This document shows positions 1 to 7,810 of a DNA stretch of 32,477 nucleotides, piece after piece. The DNA lies in contig QHWQ01000312.1 in the NCBI GenBank assembly GCA_003222635.1, forward strand, positions 1-32,477, read 5' to 3'. Under the pieces are notes generated by a model. That model did not search any database. It saw only the letters and a program-made list of their open reading frames with translations, and was not told the DNA's origin. Position 1 is the stretch's first letter. Each line of letters opens with the position of its first letter. This stretch comes from Acidobacteriota bacterium (GTDB lineage: Bacteria > Acidobacteriota > Vicinamibacteria > Vicinamibacterales > UBA2999). The translations under genes and the position numbers were made by a program.

Positions 1-2
1 GC

Positions 3-1619
3 TACGAGGCAGGCAACCGCAGCCTGAACAAGCAGTACACGATCAAGTCGACCAACATCTTCAGCGGTCACCAGGTCAAGTACGGCTTCGAGTGGAACGA
101 TGCGGTGTACTCGCAGTTGAACCAGATCACGGGCCCGACGTTCAAGGCCGCCGACGGGCGGCAGACGGCGACCGGCGCGCGCATCGACATCGTCCCGGCG
201 CCGGAGATCGCGCAGGGGCGCGTCTACCGCGTGACGCGCGCGAACTTCAATACCGCGCGGACGACGCCGCAGACGTACTGGGACTTCTTCGCGCAGGACT
301 CGTGGCAGGTCGGGAACAAGCTGACCGTCAATCCGGGCCTCCGCTACGAGCAGGAGAAGATGAGCGGCACGATCATCCAGGACTGGACGCTGAAGAACAA
401 CTGGGCGCCGCGCATCGGCGTCACCTATGACGCATCGGGCGACGGCCGCACGAAGGTCTATGCGAACTACGGCCGCTTCTACGCGCGCATCCCGAACGAC
501 CTCGCGGCGCGCGCGCTGTCAGCCGACGATGGATTCACCCGTGGTGACTACTTCGATGCTGGACTCACGCAGCTTGTTCCAGAAGGCGTGGCGGCCGCCG
601 GCGTGACGCGTCATTTCATCCTCGCCGGTGTCGGCGCGGACACAATCGACACGAAGGCGAAGCTGACCTACACCAATGAGATCCTCTTCGGCGTCGACCG
701 CGAAATCGCCGCCAACACCACGTTCGGCGTGCGGTACGTGTTCCGCAACATGCCGCAGGTGCTCGAGGACATCGCGGATTGCCCGATGGTGGCGTACGAG
801 CTTCCGCAAACGGCCAATATCTGCGGCAGCGTCGAGTACATCCTCACCAACCCGAAGGCGTCGATTCCGGTTCACCCCGGCACCGAGTTCCTCGGTGCGC
901 ATTTCGACGACCCGGTGCACAAGTACAACTCGCTGGAGTTCACGCTGAACCGCCGCATGACGAACTGGTCGGCAATAGCGTCGTATCGCTGGTCGCGGCT
1001 GCGCGGGAACTTCGAAGGGTTCTACCGTGACGACAACGGGCAGTCGGACCCGGGCATCTCGTCGCTCTACGACTTCCCGACCAACGATCCGAGTTACGCG
1101 CCGTTCTACGCCGCGTCACAGTCGGGCGACATCCGCTTCCTCGGCGACAAGAACGGCATCCTGCCGCTCGATCGTCCGCATCAGATCAAGTTCTATGCGA
1201 ACCGCACCTGGGGCGGGTTCAACGTCGGCACGGGCGTGAACCTCTCGTCCGGCAAGCCGCTCACAGGGATGGCTGCCAACCCGAACTATGGCAGCAACGG
1301 TGAAATCCCCGTCACGGCGCGCGGAGCCGGCATCCAGACGATCGACGGCTTCAAGAAGCGGACGCCGTTCGAGAGCCAGGTGGATCTGCAGGCGGCCTAC
1401 TCGCTCGGGGCAGTCGGTGGGCGTCGAGCGACGCTGCTCGCGGACATCTTCAACCTCTTCAACGAGCGCCGCGTGCTCAATTACAACCAGAACACGCAGT
1501 TGTCCAACGGACCGACGGATCCGGACTTCGGCAAGCCGATCAGCACGATCCTCGGGGGCAACCCGCCGCAATTCCAGGTGCCGATCAGCGTTCGCGTCGG
1601 CGTCCGGTACGAGTTCTAA
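3..1619 (+). CDS. TonB-dependent outer-membrane receptor, C-terminal part (5' end outside window)
   Basis: The frame is open from base 3, so the start lies upstream and only the last ~538 residues are seen. They read as alternating beta-strands with many aromatic and charged residues (YGFEW, NPGLRYE, NNWAPRIGVTYD, VYANYGRFY). The protein ends in VGVRYEF, with the terminal aromatic residue expected of an outer-membrane barrel strand recognised by the BAM machinery. NPGLRYE followed by APRIG is typical of Oar-like TonB receptors with an N-terminal carboxypeptidase-regulatory-like domain, common in Acidobacteriota. The plug domain and TonB box are not in the window. The substrate cannot be inferred. 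A strong terminator follows at once. The family call is confident; the Oar-like subtype is an inference. Confidence 0.88.
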   Translation, partial: YEAGNRSLNKQYTIKSTNIFSGHQVKYGFEWNDAVYSQLNQITGPTFKAADGRQTATGARIDIVPAPEIAQGRVYRVTRANFNTARTTPQTYWDFFAQDSWQVGNKLTVNPGLRYEQEKMSGTIIQDWTLKNNWAPRIGVTYDASGDGRTKVYANYGRFYARIPNDLAARALSADDGFTRGDYFDAGLTQLVPEGVAAAGVTRHFILAGVGADTIDTKAKLTYTNEILFGVDREIAANTTFGVRYVFRNMPQVLEDIADCPMVAYELPQTANICGSVEYILTNPKASIPVHPGTEFLGAHFDDPVHKYNSLEFTLNRRMTNWSAIASYRWSRLRGNFEGFYRDDNGQSDPGISSLYDFPTNDPSYAPFYAASQSGDIRFLGDKNGILPLDRPHQIKFYANRTWGGFNVGTGVNLSSGKPLTGMAANPNYGSNGEIPVTARGAGIQTIDGFKKRTPFESQVDLQAAYSLGAVGGRRATLLADIFNLFNERRVLNYNQNTQLSNGPTDPDFGKPISTILGGNPPQFQVPISVRVGVRYEF

Positions 1620-1643
1620 ACCGGAAACCTGTCGCTGTAAGAT

Positions 1644-1676
1644 GGGGGGCCACTTCGGTGGTCCCCCTTTTTTTTT
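1644..1676 (+). terminator. Intrinsic terminator after the TonB receptor
   Basis: A 10-bp stem (1644-1653 with 1658-1667, one G-U pair) closes on a TTCG tetraloop and is followed by nine T residues (1668-1676). It begins 25 bases after the receptor stop codon. This is the only hairpin with a long U tract that I found in the window. It separates the receptor transcript from the TPR gene at 1694. Confidence 0.95.
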
Positions 1677-1693
1677 GGTTTCCTGGAGGCGCC

Positions 1694-2434
1694 ATGGCCG
1701 TCCGACTCGCCGCACGCGTCGCGCTTCTCGTCCTGACCTTCAGCTCCTCCCTGTTCGCGCAGGGCCTCGCCGACGATCAGACCCGCCGGCAGGCGCTGGA
1801 CCTGTATCGCATGGGGCAGGAATACATGGCCGCGGAGCGGTTCGAGCTCGCGGCGCAGTCCTACATGGCGGCGATCGACAAGGATCCCCTCCTGAGCGTC
1901 GCCCGCTATCAGCTTGGCCAGGCTTACATGAACCTGAAGCGCTACGGCAGCGCGATCCAGGCCTACAAAGGGTGTCTGGATGCGATGGCGCGCCTGCACG
2001 CCCTGGAAGAGTCGAGCAAGTTCCAGGTGGACAAGATGCGCGAGGAAGAGATCCGCGAGCTCCGCGTCGAGATCAACCAGGTGAAAGGCGTGAGCTCGCT
2101 CAAGCGCGAGGTGCTCGAGCAGCGGCTGCACGCGCTCGAATCGCAGCGCGCCGACTACCGCGCCGAGTTTCATCCGCCGGCGTTCGTCCTGCTCGCGCTC
2201 GGCAGCGCCTACTTCCGCAACGGCGAGCTGGCCCCCGCCGAGGAGCAGTGGGAAGCCGCGGTCATCGCCGATCCGAAGTACGGCGAGGCGCACAATAACC
2301 TCGCCGTCATCTACATGATGACGAAGCGGAAGAAAGAGGCGGAGGAGGCGGTGAAGGCCGCGGAGAAATCCGGCTTCCGCGTCAACCCGCAGCTCAAGTC
2401 CGACATCCAGTCGATGCCGAAGGAATCTTCGTAG
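1694..2434 (+). CDS. Exported TPR-repeat protein
   Basis: Translation gives 246 residues. The ATG at 1694 is preferred over an earlier in-frame start because GGAGG lies four bases before it, and because it begins a clean signal peptide (MAVRLAARVALLVLTF, cleavage probably near SLFA-QG). Two TPR-like helix pairs follow at about residues 30-95 (LYRMGQEYMAAERFELAAQSY, then LGQAYMNLKRYGSAIQAY read as consecutive repeats). A charged, probably coiled-coil stretch spans about 105-160, and two further TPR units about 165-240 (ALGSAYFRNGELAPAEEQW). It probably scaffolds protein contacts in the periplasm. The terminator just upstream means it needs its own promoter. The partner is unknown. Confidence 0.85.
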   Translation: MAVRLAARVALLVLTFSSSLFAQGLADDQTRRQALDLYRMGQEYMAAERFELAAQSYMAAIDKDPLLSVARYQLGQAYMNLKRYGSAIQAYKGCLDAMARLHALEESSKFQVDKMREEEIRELRVEINQVKGVSSLKREVLEQRLHALESQRADYRAEFHPPAFVLLALGSAYFRNGELAPAEEQWEAAVIADPKYGEAHNNLAVIYMMTKRKKEAEEAVKAAEKSGFRVNPQLKSDIQSMPKESS

Positions 2435-2435
2435 G

Positions 2436-2834
2436 TTGATCCGACAGGGCTACACTACACGCGAATCGAGCGTCGTTGCGGCGTACGTGTTCGGATCCGT
2501 CGCACGTGGAACGGCGACGTCGTTGAGCGATGTCGACGTCGCGCTGCTGCTCACGCCTGGAGCCGCCTCAGCTGATGTCTGCGGGCGCGTCGTCGATGAA
2601 CTGTCCCGCCAACTCGGCACCGACCGAGTCGAGGTTGTGTCGCTGGACGAGGCGCCGCCGCCATTGGCCTTCCGCGTGATCCGCGAAGGCCGGCTGATCG
2701 TCTGCCGCGATGCGGCGCGCCTCGAGCGCTTCATCGCGGATACCGTATTGCAGTACCTGGATTTTCAGCCGCTGCGGGATCGTGCCTTCGAAGTCCTGCG
2801 TAGCAGGATACTCCGCGCAGCCGATGGTCGCTGA
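2436..2834 (+). CDS. mntA: MntA-like minimal nucleotidyltransferase (antitoxin of an MNT/HEPN pair)
   Basis: This 132-residue protein starts at a TTG two bases after the TPR stop, with AAGGAA upstream. It carries the polymerase-beta-type nucleotidyltransferase signature: G20-S21, ARG, then D32 and D34 in LSDVDVALLL, and a later acidic strand (RVEVVSL) that probably supplies the third carboxylate. In characterised MntA/HepT pairs this enzyme transfers AMP to a tyrosine of the HEPN toxin and neutralises it. The catalytic residues look intact. The HEPN partner begins 11 bases before this gene's stop codon, the usual overlap for this module. Confidence 0.85.
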   Translation: MIRQGYTTRESSVVAAYVFGSVARGTATSLSDVDVALLLTPGAASADVCGRVVDELSRQLGTDRVEVVSLDEAPPPLAFRVIREGRLIVCRDAARLERFIADTVLQYLDFQPLRDRAFEVLRSRILRAADGR

Positions 2835-3279
2835 CGTCGAAGTCGTGCGCGACCGCGAAGCGCGCATCCGAGCTTACCTGGCTGACCTCAAGACGCTATC
2901 TGCGATTCCCGAGGACGCATTCCTGCAGAACCGTGAGCGCCAATACGCGGTGCTGCACGCAGTGCAGCTGGCCATCGAGGCGTCGGTCGATATTGCGACC
3001 CAGATCTGCGCCGCCGACGATCTCGGGATCCCCGCCTCCTATGCAGAAGCCTTCGATCTGCTCGAGACGCATCGCGTCGTGGATGTAGGCCTGGCCACGG
3101 ATATGCGGGCCATGGCGCGGTTTCGCAATCGTATTGTTCACTTTTACGGCGCTGTTGATGCGGTACCTCGCACCACGCCCATGAGCCCAATCTTGGGATT
3201 TGGATCTTGGGATTTGGGATTTGGGATTTACTCTGTGTCGATCTGCGCGCGCTGCAGCTTGCCGCTGAAGTCCACGTAG
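2824..3279 (+). CDS. hepT: HepT-like HEPN-domain ribonuclease toxin with abnormal C-terminus
   Basis: The ATG at 2824 overlaps the end of the nucleotidyltransferase gene. The HEPN helices are recognisable ([20 protein letters not shown]), and the active-site motif R101-x4-H106-x-Y108 (RNRIVHFY) is complete, including the tyrosine that MntA AMPylates in known pairs. Family members usually continue for about 25-30 helical residues after this motif. Here homology stops a few residues later (around GAVDAV). The frame then runs through a heptamer array (3193-3227) and antisense to the end of the aldehyde dehydrogenase, ending after 151 residues. The last ~40 residues ([12 protein letters not shown] and beyond) are repeat-derived. 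The toxin fold is probably damaged, although the catalytic motif remains. Confidence 0.75.
   Translation: MVADVEVVRDREARIRAYLADLKTLSAIPEDAFLQNRERQYAVLHAVQLAIEASVDIATQICAADDLGIPASYAEAFDLLETHRVVDVGLATDMRAMARFRNRIVHFYGAVDAVPRTTPMSPILGFGSWDLGFGIYSVSICARCSLPLKST
3193..3227 (+). repeat. Heptamer array A (TTGGGAT x5)
   Basis: Five consecutive 7-base units with no spacers: four are TTGGGAT and the second is TTGGATC. The last unit ends exactly at the base before the minus-strand stop codon of the aldehyde dehydrogenase (3228-3230). On the plus strand the array is translated as the tail of the HepT-like protein. The period matches the other arrays in the window; the unit sequence differs. Confidence 0.95.
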
Positions 3280-4610
3280 ATCGACTTCCACTCCGAGAAC
3301 ACGTCGAGCGCCGCGATGCCCGCCTCGCGGTGGCCGTTGCCGGTCGCTTTCGTGCCGCCGAAGGGGAGGTGCACCTCGGCGCCGATGGTCGGCGCGTTCA
3401 CGTAGAAGATGCCGGTGTACAGATCCCGCATCGCCGTGAACGCCTTGTTGATGTCGCGCGTGTAGATCGACGCGGACAGCCCGTAGGCCACGTCATTGCC
3501 GATGGCGATCGCCTCGTCGAGCGATCGGCAGCGCATCACCGACACGACCGGGCCGAAGATCTCCTCGCGCGCGATCCGCATCGAGGGGCTGACCTCCGCG
3601 AAGATCGTCGGCTCGTGAAACCAGCCGCGCGCGTAGGCGCCGCCGGTCAGCCGCTTGCCGCCGACGACCACCTTCGCGCCCTCCTCCTTGCCGATCTCGA
3701 CGTACTTCATCACGGTCTGCAGCTGTGACTCGCTGATCGACGGCCCCATCTGCACTCGATCGTCCGCGCCGTCGCCGACGCGCAGCGCCCGCACACGGCG
3801 CGAGAACTCGCTGAGGAACTCGTCGTACACCCGCTCGTGCACGACCACGCGGCTCGCCGCCGTGCAGCGCTGCCCCGTCGTTCCGAAGCCGCCCCACACG
3901 CATCCTTCGACCGCGAGCTCCAGCTGCGCATCGTCCATGATCATGACGATGTTCTTGCCGCCCATTTCGAGGTGGACTTTCTTGAACGTCGGCGCGGCGT
4001 TCTGATTGACGATGCGGCCGACCGTCGTCGATCCCGTGAAGGACACGACCTTCACCGCATCGTGTTTGCAGAGGATTTCTCCGACCTCGGGACCGCCGGT
4101 CACCATGTTCACCACGCCCGCGGGAACGCCGGCTTCCTCGAGCACCTTGACGAAGTTGATGGCGGAGAGCGGCGTCAATGACGAGGGCTTGAAGACGACG
4201 GTGTTGCCGCAGACGAGCGCGGGAATGATCTTCCACGACGGGATCGCCATCGGAAAGTTCCACGGCGTGATGATGCCGCAGACGCCGAGCGGCTGGCGCA
4301 CCGACATGGCGAACTTGTCGCGCAGCTCCGACGGGACGGTCTGGCCGTAGAGGCGCCGACCTTCGCCCGCCATGAAGAACGTCATGTCGATCGCTTCCTG
4401 GACGTCGCCGCGCGTTTCCTCGAGCACCTTGCCCATCTCGCGCGTCATGTCGCGCGCGAACGTCTCCTTGCGCTCGGCGATGAGCTGTGCGGCGCGAAAC
4501 AGCAGCTCCGCGCGCTTCGGCGCGGGCACGAGACGCCAGGTCGCATAGGCGCGTTCGGCTGCCGCAATCGCGCGCCCGGCATCCTCCGGCGAGGACTCCA
4601 GACGCATCAT
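3228..4610 (-). CDS. NAD(P)-dependent aldehyde dehydrogenase, short at the N-terminus
   Basis: 460 residues of the ALDH superfamily, which oxidises aldehydes or semialdehydes to acids. The cofactor-binding ITPWNFP and FTGST motifs, general base E215 (LEMGGKN) and catalytic cysteine C249 (GQRCTAA) are present; the 34-residue gap between E and C is that of active family members. The C-terminal oligomerisation segment is complete. The N-terminus is not: homologues have about 40 residues before the point equivalent to this start, ending in a G-(S/T)-V-P motif. Here GTVP is encoded just upstream of the ATG, but an in-frame stop (4632-4634) lies four codons before it and no start codon lies between. 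No Shine-Dalgarno sequence is visible. It is either 5'-truncated or started unusually. The substrate cannot be told. Confidence 0.85.
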   Translation of the reverse strand: MMRLESSPEDAGRAIAAAERAYATWRLVPAPKRAELLFRAAQLIAERKETFARDMTREMGKVLEETRGDVQEAIDMTFFMAGEGRRLYGQTVPSELRDKFAMSVRQPLGVCGIITPWNFPMAIPSWKIIPALVCGNTVVFKPSSLTPLSAINFVKVLEEAGVPAGVVNMVTGGPEVGEILCKHDAVKVVSFTGSTTVGRIVNQNAAPTFKKVHLEMGGKNIVMIMDDAQLELAVEGCVWGGFGTTGQRCTAASRVVVHERVYDEFLSEFSRRVRALRVGDGADDRVQMGPSISESQLQTVMKYVEIGKEEGAKVVVGGKRLTGGAYARGWFHEPTIFAEVSPSMRIAREEIFGPVVSVMRCRSLDEAIAIGNDVAYGLSASIYTRDINKAFTAMRDLYTGIFYVNAPTIGAEVHLPFGGTKATGNGHREAGIAALDVFSEWKSIYVDFSGKLQRAQIDTE

Positions 4611-4861
4611 GGGGACTGTGCCGCAAGGCGATCAGACGTGCAATGCCAAAACTGACGCGCAGCTGACCCACTGCGGCACGCGGGGGCCAACATCAGGGGA
4701 ACAAACGGTTTACAGCTCGTGCGTAGCGATTTCCCATCGTCCAGGCGAGGACAGCTACCTGAGAAATTGCCGGAATCTGCTCATAGATGCCGAGAAAGAA
4801 GGTGAACCGTGCGTGGCACGAATCCTGAATTATGACGAGGACAGAAGGGCGGGTTACTCAG
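4611..4861. other. Divergent intergenic region
   Basis: About 250 bases between the divergent aldehyde dehydrogenase and receiver-like genes. It should hold promoters for both, but I see no convincing -35/-10 pair, operator or hairpin. A small plus-strand open frame (4609-4869) lacks ribosome-binding and family features and is not called. I could not find the missing ALDH N-terminus in any of the three minus-strand frames here. Confidence 0.5.
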
Positions 4862-5242
4862 ATGGCTGACACGAACCAGATCGCCGCCACGCCGGTTCAG
4901 AAAGTGGTGGTCGTCAACGGCAATACCGAAGTGCTCGGGATGCTCGAGACAGTGCTGGACGCCGGCCGCTACGACATGGTGTTTGTGGAGTCGAGTGACC
5001 GCGCCTATTCGCAGATCAAGAAGGTCGTGCCGAACCTCGTGATTCTCTGCACGCGCATCGAGGAGCTCGAAGGCTTCCAGCTGCTGACGATGCTGAAGCT
5101 CGATGCGGAGACGAAAGACATCCCAATCCTGACCTACACGACCGAGTACGAAGGACAGGATTTCGACTCCGCGATCTCGCAGCTCGCCGACGACGAGGAG
5201 GACTTCCTGCCGCCGCAGCGGCCCGCCCTGCGGATGAACTGA
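4862..5242 (+). CDS. Degenerate receiver-domain protein without phosphoacceptor Asp
   Basis: 126 residues that follow the response-regulator receiver pattern: a first strand KVVVV, a third strand PNLVILC, then LEGFQLLTMLKLD, and a switch strand IPILTYT. The residues used for phosphotransfer are missing. The paired acids after strand 1 are N19-G20-N21, the phosphoacceptor Asp is C63 in LVILC, and no conserved Lys is seen after the last strand. It is therefore a stand-alone pseudo-receiver, probably working by protein contact. The ATG at 4862 was chosen because an earlier ATG (4832) adds ten residues outside the fold. The ribosome site is weak in either case. A PilZ gene follows 18 bases later. 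Confidence 0.75.
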   Translation: MADTNQIAATPVQKVVVVNGNTEVLGMLETVLDAGRYDMVFVESSDRAYSQIKKVVPNLVILCTRIEELEGFQLLTMLKLDAETKDIPILTYTTEYEGQDFDSAISQLADDEEDFLPPQRPALRMN

Positions 5243-5245
5243 TGC

Positions 5246-5251
5246 TATAGT
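5246..5251 (+). promoter_or_regulatory. Candidate -10 element (TATAGT) for the PilZ gene
   Basis: TATAGT ends nine bases before the ATG at 5261, and no Shine-Dalgarno sequence lies between. If used, the transcript would start within two or three bases of the start codon. No clear -35 hexamer is visible. The same spacing is seen at mtnA and pdp. Confidence 0.35.
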
Positions 5252-5260
5252 GCCGCCCGG

Positions 5261-5611
5261 ATGGGTTCCGAGTCAGACAAACGCGACACCGAGCGCGTGC
5301 TGATTCTCGGCGATCTCCAGGGCGAAATCATGGTGTTCGAGCCGCTGCAGATCAAGGAGATCAGCCGCGGCGGCGCCTCCGTCGAAACGCGCTTCCCGCT
5401 CGCGCTCAACTCTCTTCACGAATTGCGCCTCACACTCGGCAACAGGTCCGTCGTGCTGAAGGGACGTGTCGCGCATTCGCGCATCTCGGACGTCGATCAG
5501 GAAATCGTCACCTACCGGACCGGTATCGAGTTCGTCGAGCCGTCCGATCGCGTGCGCGCGGTCATCGCCGAATTTCTGGAAACGCTGAAGGCCCACCGCA
5601 GTGGGGTGTAG
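5261..5611 (+). CDS. PilZ-domain protein, probable cyclic-di-GMP receptor
   Basis: 116 residues, essentially one PilZ domain. The c-di-GMP-binding N-terminal motif RxxxR is present as R8-D-T-E-R12, and the second motif as E33-I-S-R-G-G38, with Glu in place of the usual Asp/Asn. The rest has the expected beta-barrel strands (SVVLKGRVAHSRI, YRTGIEFVE) and a C-terminal helix. The gene follows the pseudo-receiver by 18 bases, so the two may act in one output, though a possible separate -10 element lies between them. The window also encodes HD-GYP proteins, which belong to the family of c-di-GMP phosphodiesterases. The target process is unknown. Confidence 0.82.
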   Translation: MGSESDKRDTERVLILGDLQGEIMVFEPLQIKEISRGGASVETRFPLALNSLHELRLTLGNRSVVLKGRVAHSRISDVDQEIVTYRTGIEFVEPSDRVRAVIAEFLETLKAHRSGV

Positions 5612-5632
5612 GGCGGCCCTTTACGGGCCGCC
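5612..5632. terminator. Hairpin between convergent genes, possible bidirectional terminator
   Basis: A perfect 8-bp GC stem (GGCGGCCC with GGGCCGCC, loop of five) begins at the base after the PilZ stop codon and ends three bases before the convergent minus-strand stop at 5636. It has no T tract in either direction. It may end both transcripts or only protect 3' ends. Confidence 0.55.
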
Positions 5633-5635
5633 ACA

Positions 5636-6034
5636 TCATCGCGCCTTCAAGTACTCGAGATAGTCACCGGAGGGAATGCGCTGCGCGCCGCCGAGCGGCG
5701 CGTTGTAGAAATACGCCCACGCATCCACGAGGCTCCCATCATTCATCGTGACCGGCGTGACGGCGCGGGTATACAGGCTCGTGTCGGGCTCCTTCGAGCT
5801 GTAGCCTTCGATGTCGTCCAGCACGTCGAGCACGGCCGACGAGTCGGTCATCTCGTAGACCTCGCCGCGCACGCGCGCGCTCTCATGTGCGGCGGGCACC
5901 GCCGCCGGGTAGATGCCGAGGTCGAAGAGGGCGGCGCCGATGGTGCCGGAGCCTTTGAAGACGAGATGGGAGTCGATGCGACGCCGTCCGGGGCGGTTGA
6001 ACGGCGTCATCAGCGTGCCGTAGAAGAAGATCAG
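5636..6034 (-). CDS. Gamma-glutamylcyclotransferase-like (AIG2/GGCT fold) protein
   Basis: About 132 residues of the cyclotransferase fold. The substrate-loop motif YGTLM is at the very N-terminus (residues 5-9). The DDIEGY segment in the middle probably carries the catalytic Glu. Enzymes of this fold cyclise gamma-glutamyl groups to 5-oxoproline; the physiological substrate is unknown. The start is odd. No ATG, GTG or TTG is in frame near the fold's first strand, and the first ATG would delete YGTL. The best candidate is CTG at 6034, which overlaps the upstream TGA as CTGA, like the coupled starts elsewhere in the window. The longer upstream open frame reads antisense-like Arg/Ala-rich sequence and was not used. 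Confidence 0.7.
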   Translation of the reverse strand: MIFFYGTLMTPFNRPGRRRIDSHLVFKGSGTIGAALFDLGIYPAAVPAAHESARVRGEVYEMTDSSAVLDVLDDIEGYSSKEPDTSLYTRAVTPVTMNDGSLVDAWAYFYNAPLGGAQRIPSGDYLEYLKAR

Positions 6035-6999
6035 CGACGGCGTACGGCGCCCCCCTGGCTCAACGAGTCGAGGACGGCGGGTGTCAGCTCGAAGTAGAGG
6101 GACACGGACTTGCCCTGCGCGTTCAACATCACCGAGTCGAGCATCCCCTTGTAGCCGGGATCGCGGGAGCCCTGCAGCCGCGCGAGCGACAGGAACCCCT
6201 GCACCACGTCGCGCAGGTCGCGCGCGGACTGCTCGTCCTGCGCTTCCGCGCGCACGCGGCCATGCAGGCCGCTGTCGATGCGGCCGCTCGCGGCGAGCCA
6301 GTTGATCGGCGGCAGCTGATTGACGATGCCGCCCGGCAGCGGCGAGCGCCCGGCGACGGAATCGAACTTCGCCACGCTCCACGCGGTGCCCTCGTCGACA
6401 TCGTTGACGAGCGCCATGAACTCGGTGTTGGCGCCGATGCCCTGCGCGGCGCCTGCCTTCGCGTCGAGCGCGGCGCGAACACTGTCGCCCGCGCCGAAGA
6501 GCAGCAGGCCAGGTCCGGCAAAGGTGAGCGCGGCATCGTTCGCGTCGTTCTTGATCGCGACCACGCGTTTGCCGCGGTACTGATCCACCTGCGCCCCCTG
6601 CTGGCGCATCAAGCCCTCGATGCGAACGGCATCGAAGCGGCCGTGGGCGATGAGCAGCGCGCGGTCGGAAGGCGTCGGCACCGAAATGCGGCCCGTCGAC
6701 GCGATGAGCACCGAATCCACGTCGCGCTCGAAGTTGATGCCGGTGCGCGCTTCGAATCCGTCGGCCGCCGCGTTGTTATCCGCATCGAGCTGACGCAACC
6801 GGTCGCGGAACGGAGAGTTCATCACCTGGCGCACGTCGGCGTAGGCCACCATCTGCGCGTTGCCCGGGACGTAGGCAATGTCGTCGGGAGTCGTCGAGCC
6901 GGCCACGGCGCCCCCGGCCCAGGCGACCAGCCCGGTCGCGAGCACGGCGGTCAGCACGCCTGCGGATGCCAGCAGGAAAATTCTGGTGCGTTTCGCCAT
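6031..6999 (-). CDS. Membrane-anchored or exported protein of unknown function
   Basis: 322 residues. The ATG at 6999 has AGGAG nine bases upstream and starts a basic segment followed by one hydrophobic helix (about residues 7-33), either a signal anchor or a signal peptide. The remainder is soluble alpha/beta sequence. It contains PDDIAYVPGNAQMVAYADV near residues 38-56 and repeated segments resembling self-assessment modules of periplasmic proteins (VDSVLIAST, VDEGTAWSVAKF). I do not recognise the family with confidence; it resembles large DUF3352-like exported proteins only in general layout. It follows the ABC transporter genes by 67 bases and may share their transcript. Its stop overlaps the proposed CTG start of the next gene. 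Confidence 0.65.
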   Translation of the reverse strand: MAKRTRIFLLASAGVLTAVLATGLVAWAGGAVAGSTTPDDIAYVPGNAQMVAYADVRQVMNSPFRDRLRQLDADNNAAADGFEARTGINFERDVDSVLIASTGRISVPTPSDRALLIAHGRFDAVRIEGLMRQQGAQVDQYRGKRVVAIKNDANDAALTFAGPGLLLFGAGDSVRAALDAKAGAAQGIGANTEFMALVNDVDEGTAWSVAKFDSVAGRSPLPGGIVNQLPPINWLAASGRIDSGLHGRVRAEAQDEQSARDLRDVVQGFLSLARLQGSRDPGYKGMLDSVMLNAQGKSVSLYFELTPAVLDSLSQGGAVRRR

Positions 7000-7066
7000 C
7001 TGAAGGGCTCCTCGTCCCTGGAGCATTATACGAGGGGGGTCTGTGTAGGGTTTCGGCGCAAGACAG

Positions 7067-7810
7067 TCATTGCTCCAGCACGTATTCGCGCCGCTCGATC
7101 GTCTGCATCGCCAGAAATAACGCGATGATGGCGACCGCCAGCAGCGTTGCGACGCCCGGCACAGTCGGCTGCAGATAGTAGGCAATCGTCAGCCGGCGCA
7201 CATAACCGGGAAGCACCAGCGCCACCGATTCCCACCCGAACACGAAGATCAGTCCGCCGACGAGCGGACGCTTGAACGACACGCCAGCCCAGAGAAACAG
7301 CGCGCCATACGTGGCGAGGCCGAGCGCCATCACGCCAAGATCGCGGAGAACCGTGCCAAAAAGCGGCCCTATGCTGGCGAAGGGGACCATGATCACGAAC
7401 ACCAGCGCAGCCGACGGCAGGACCACTGCCACGACACAGACGAGGTAGGCGAGATACTTCCCGAGCACGATCGCGCCTCGCGCCATCGGCCGCACGAAGA
7501 GATACGTGATCGTTTTCTCCTCGATCTCTTCCGCGATGAGCGAGGTGCCGTAGAAGACGCCCAGCGCCGGCACGATGAACCGCAGGTAGAGGAGGGAGAC
7601 CGCCGTGCCGAACATCGCCTCGCTGTCGATGCGGCTGCCGTTGACGACCAGCACGGCGCTCCCGCCGGCGAGGGTGAGCCGCGCGACCACCGCCAGCAGA
7701 ATCGGCGCGCCGGCGGCGAGCCCCATGAACACCGCCCGGCGGCCCCACAGCATCTCGCCCAGCGCGAGCTCGAACATCCGCCGCGCGGGCCCCAGCAGCG
7801 GTCCGCTCAT
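7067..7810 (-). CDS. ABC-2 type transporter permease (second pair)
   Basis: 247 residues with about six hydrophobic helices (for example AVFMGLAAGAPILLAVVA, VVAVVLPSAALVFVIMV, VATLLAVAIIALFLAM). The EEIEEKTITYLFVRPMARG segment between helices 2 and 3 is the amphipathic coupling region typical of ABC-2 permeases that lack extracytoplasmic domains. Its ATG overlaps the stop of the ATPase gene upstream by four bases (ATGA), so the two are translationally coupled and surely form one transporter. The substrate cannot be read from the sequence. ABC-2 systems export drugs, lipids or polysaccharides, or act in cell-surface processes. Confidence 0.85.
   Translation of the reverse strand: MSGPLLGPARRMFELALGEMLWGRRAVFMGLAAGAPILLAVVARLTLAGGSAVLVVNGSRIDSEAMFGTAVSLLYLRFIVPALGVFYGTSLIAEEIEEKTITYLFVRPMARGAIVLGKYLAYLVCVVAVVLPSAALVFVIMVPFASIGPLFGTVLRDLGVMALGLATYGALFLWAGVSFKRPLVGGLIFVFGWESVALVLPGYVRRLTIAYYLQPTVPGVATLLAVAIIALFLAMQTIERREYVLEQ

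Noticed and set aside
4609-4869. Small plus-strand open frame in the divergent gap
   Set aside because: No ribosome-binding site, no family resemblance and unconvincing composition.
5636-6382. Longer version of the cyclotransferase-like gene starting at 6382
   Set aside because: The extra N-terminus is out-of-frame reading of the upstream membrane-protein gene and is Arg/Ala-rich without homology.
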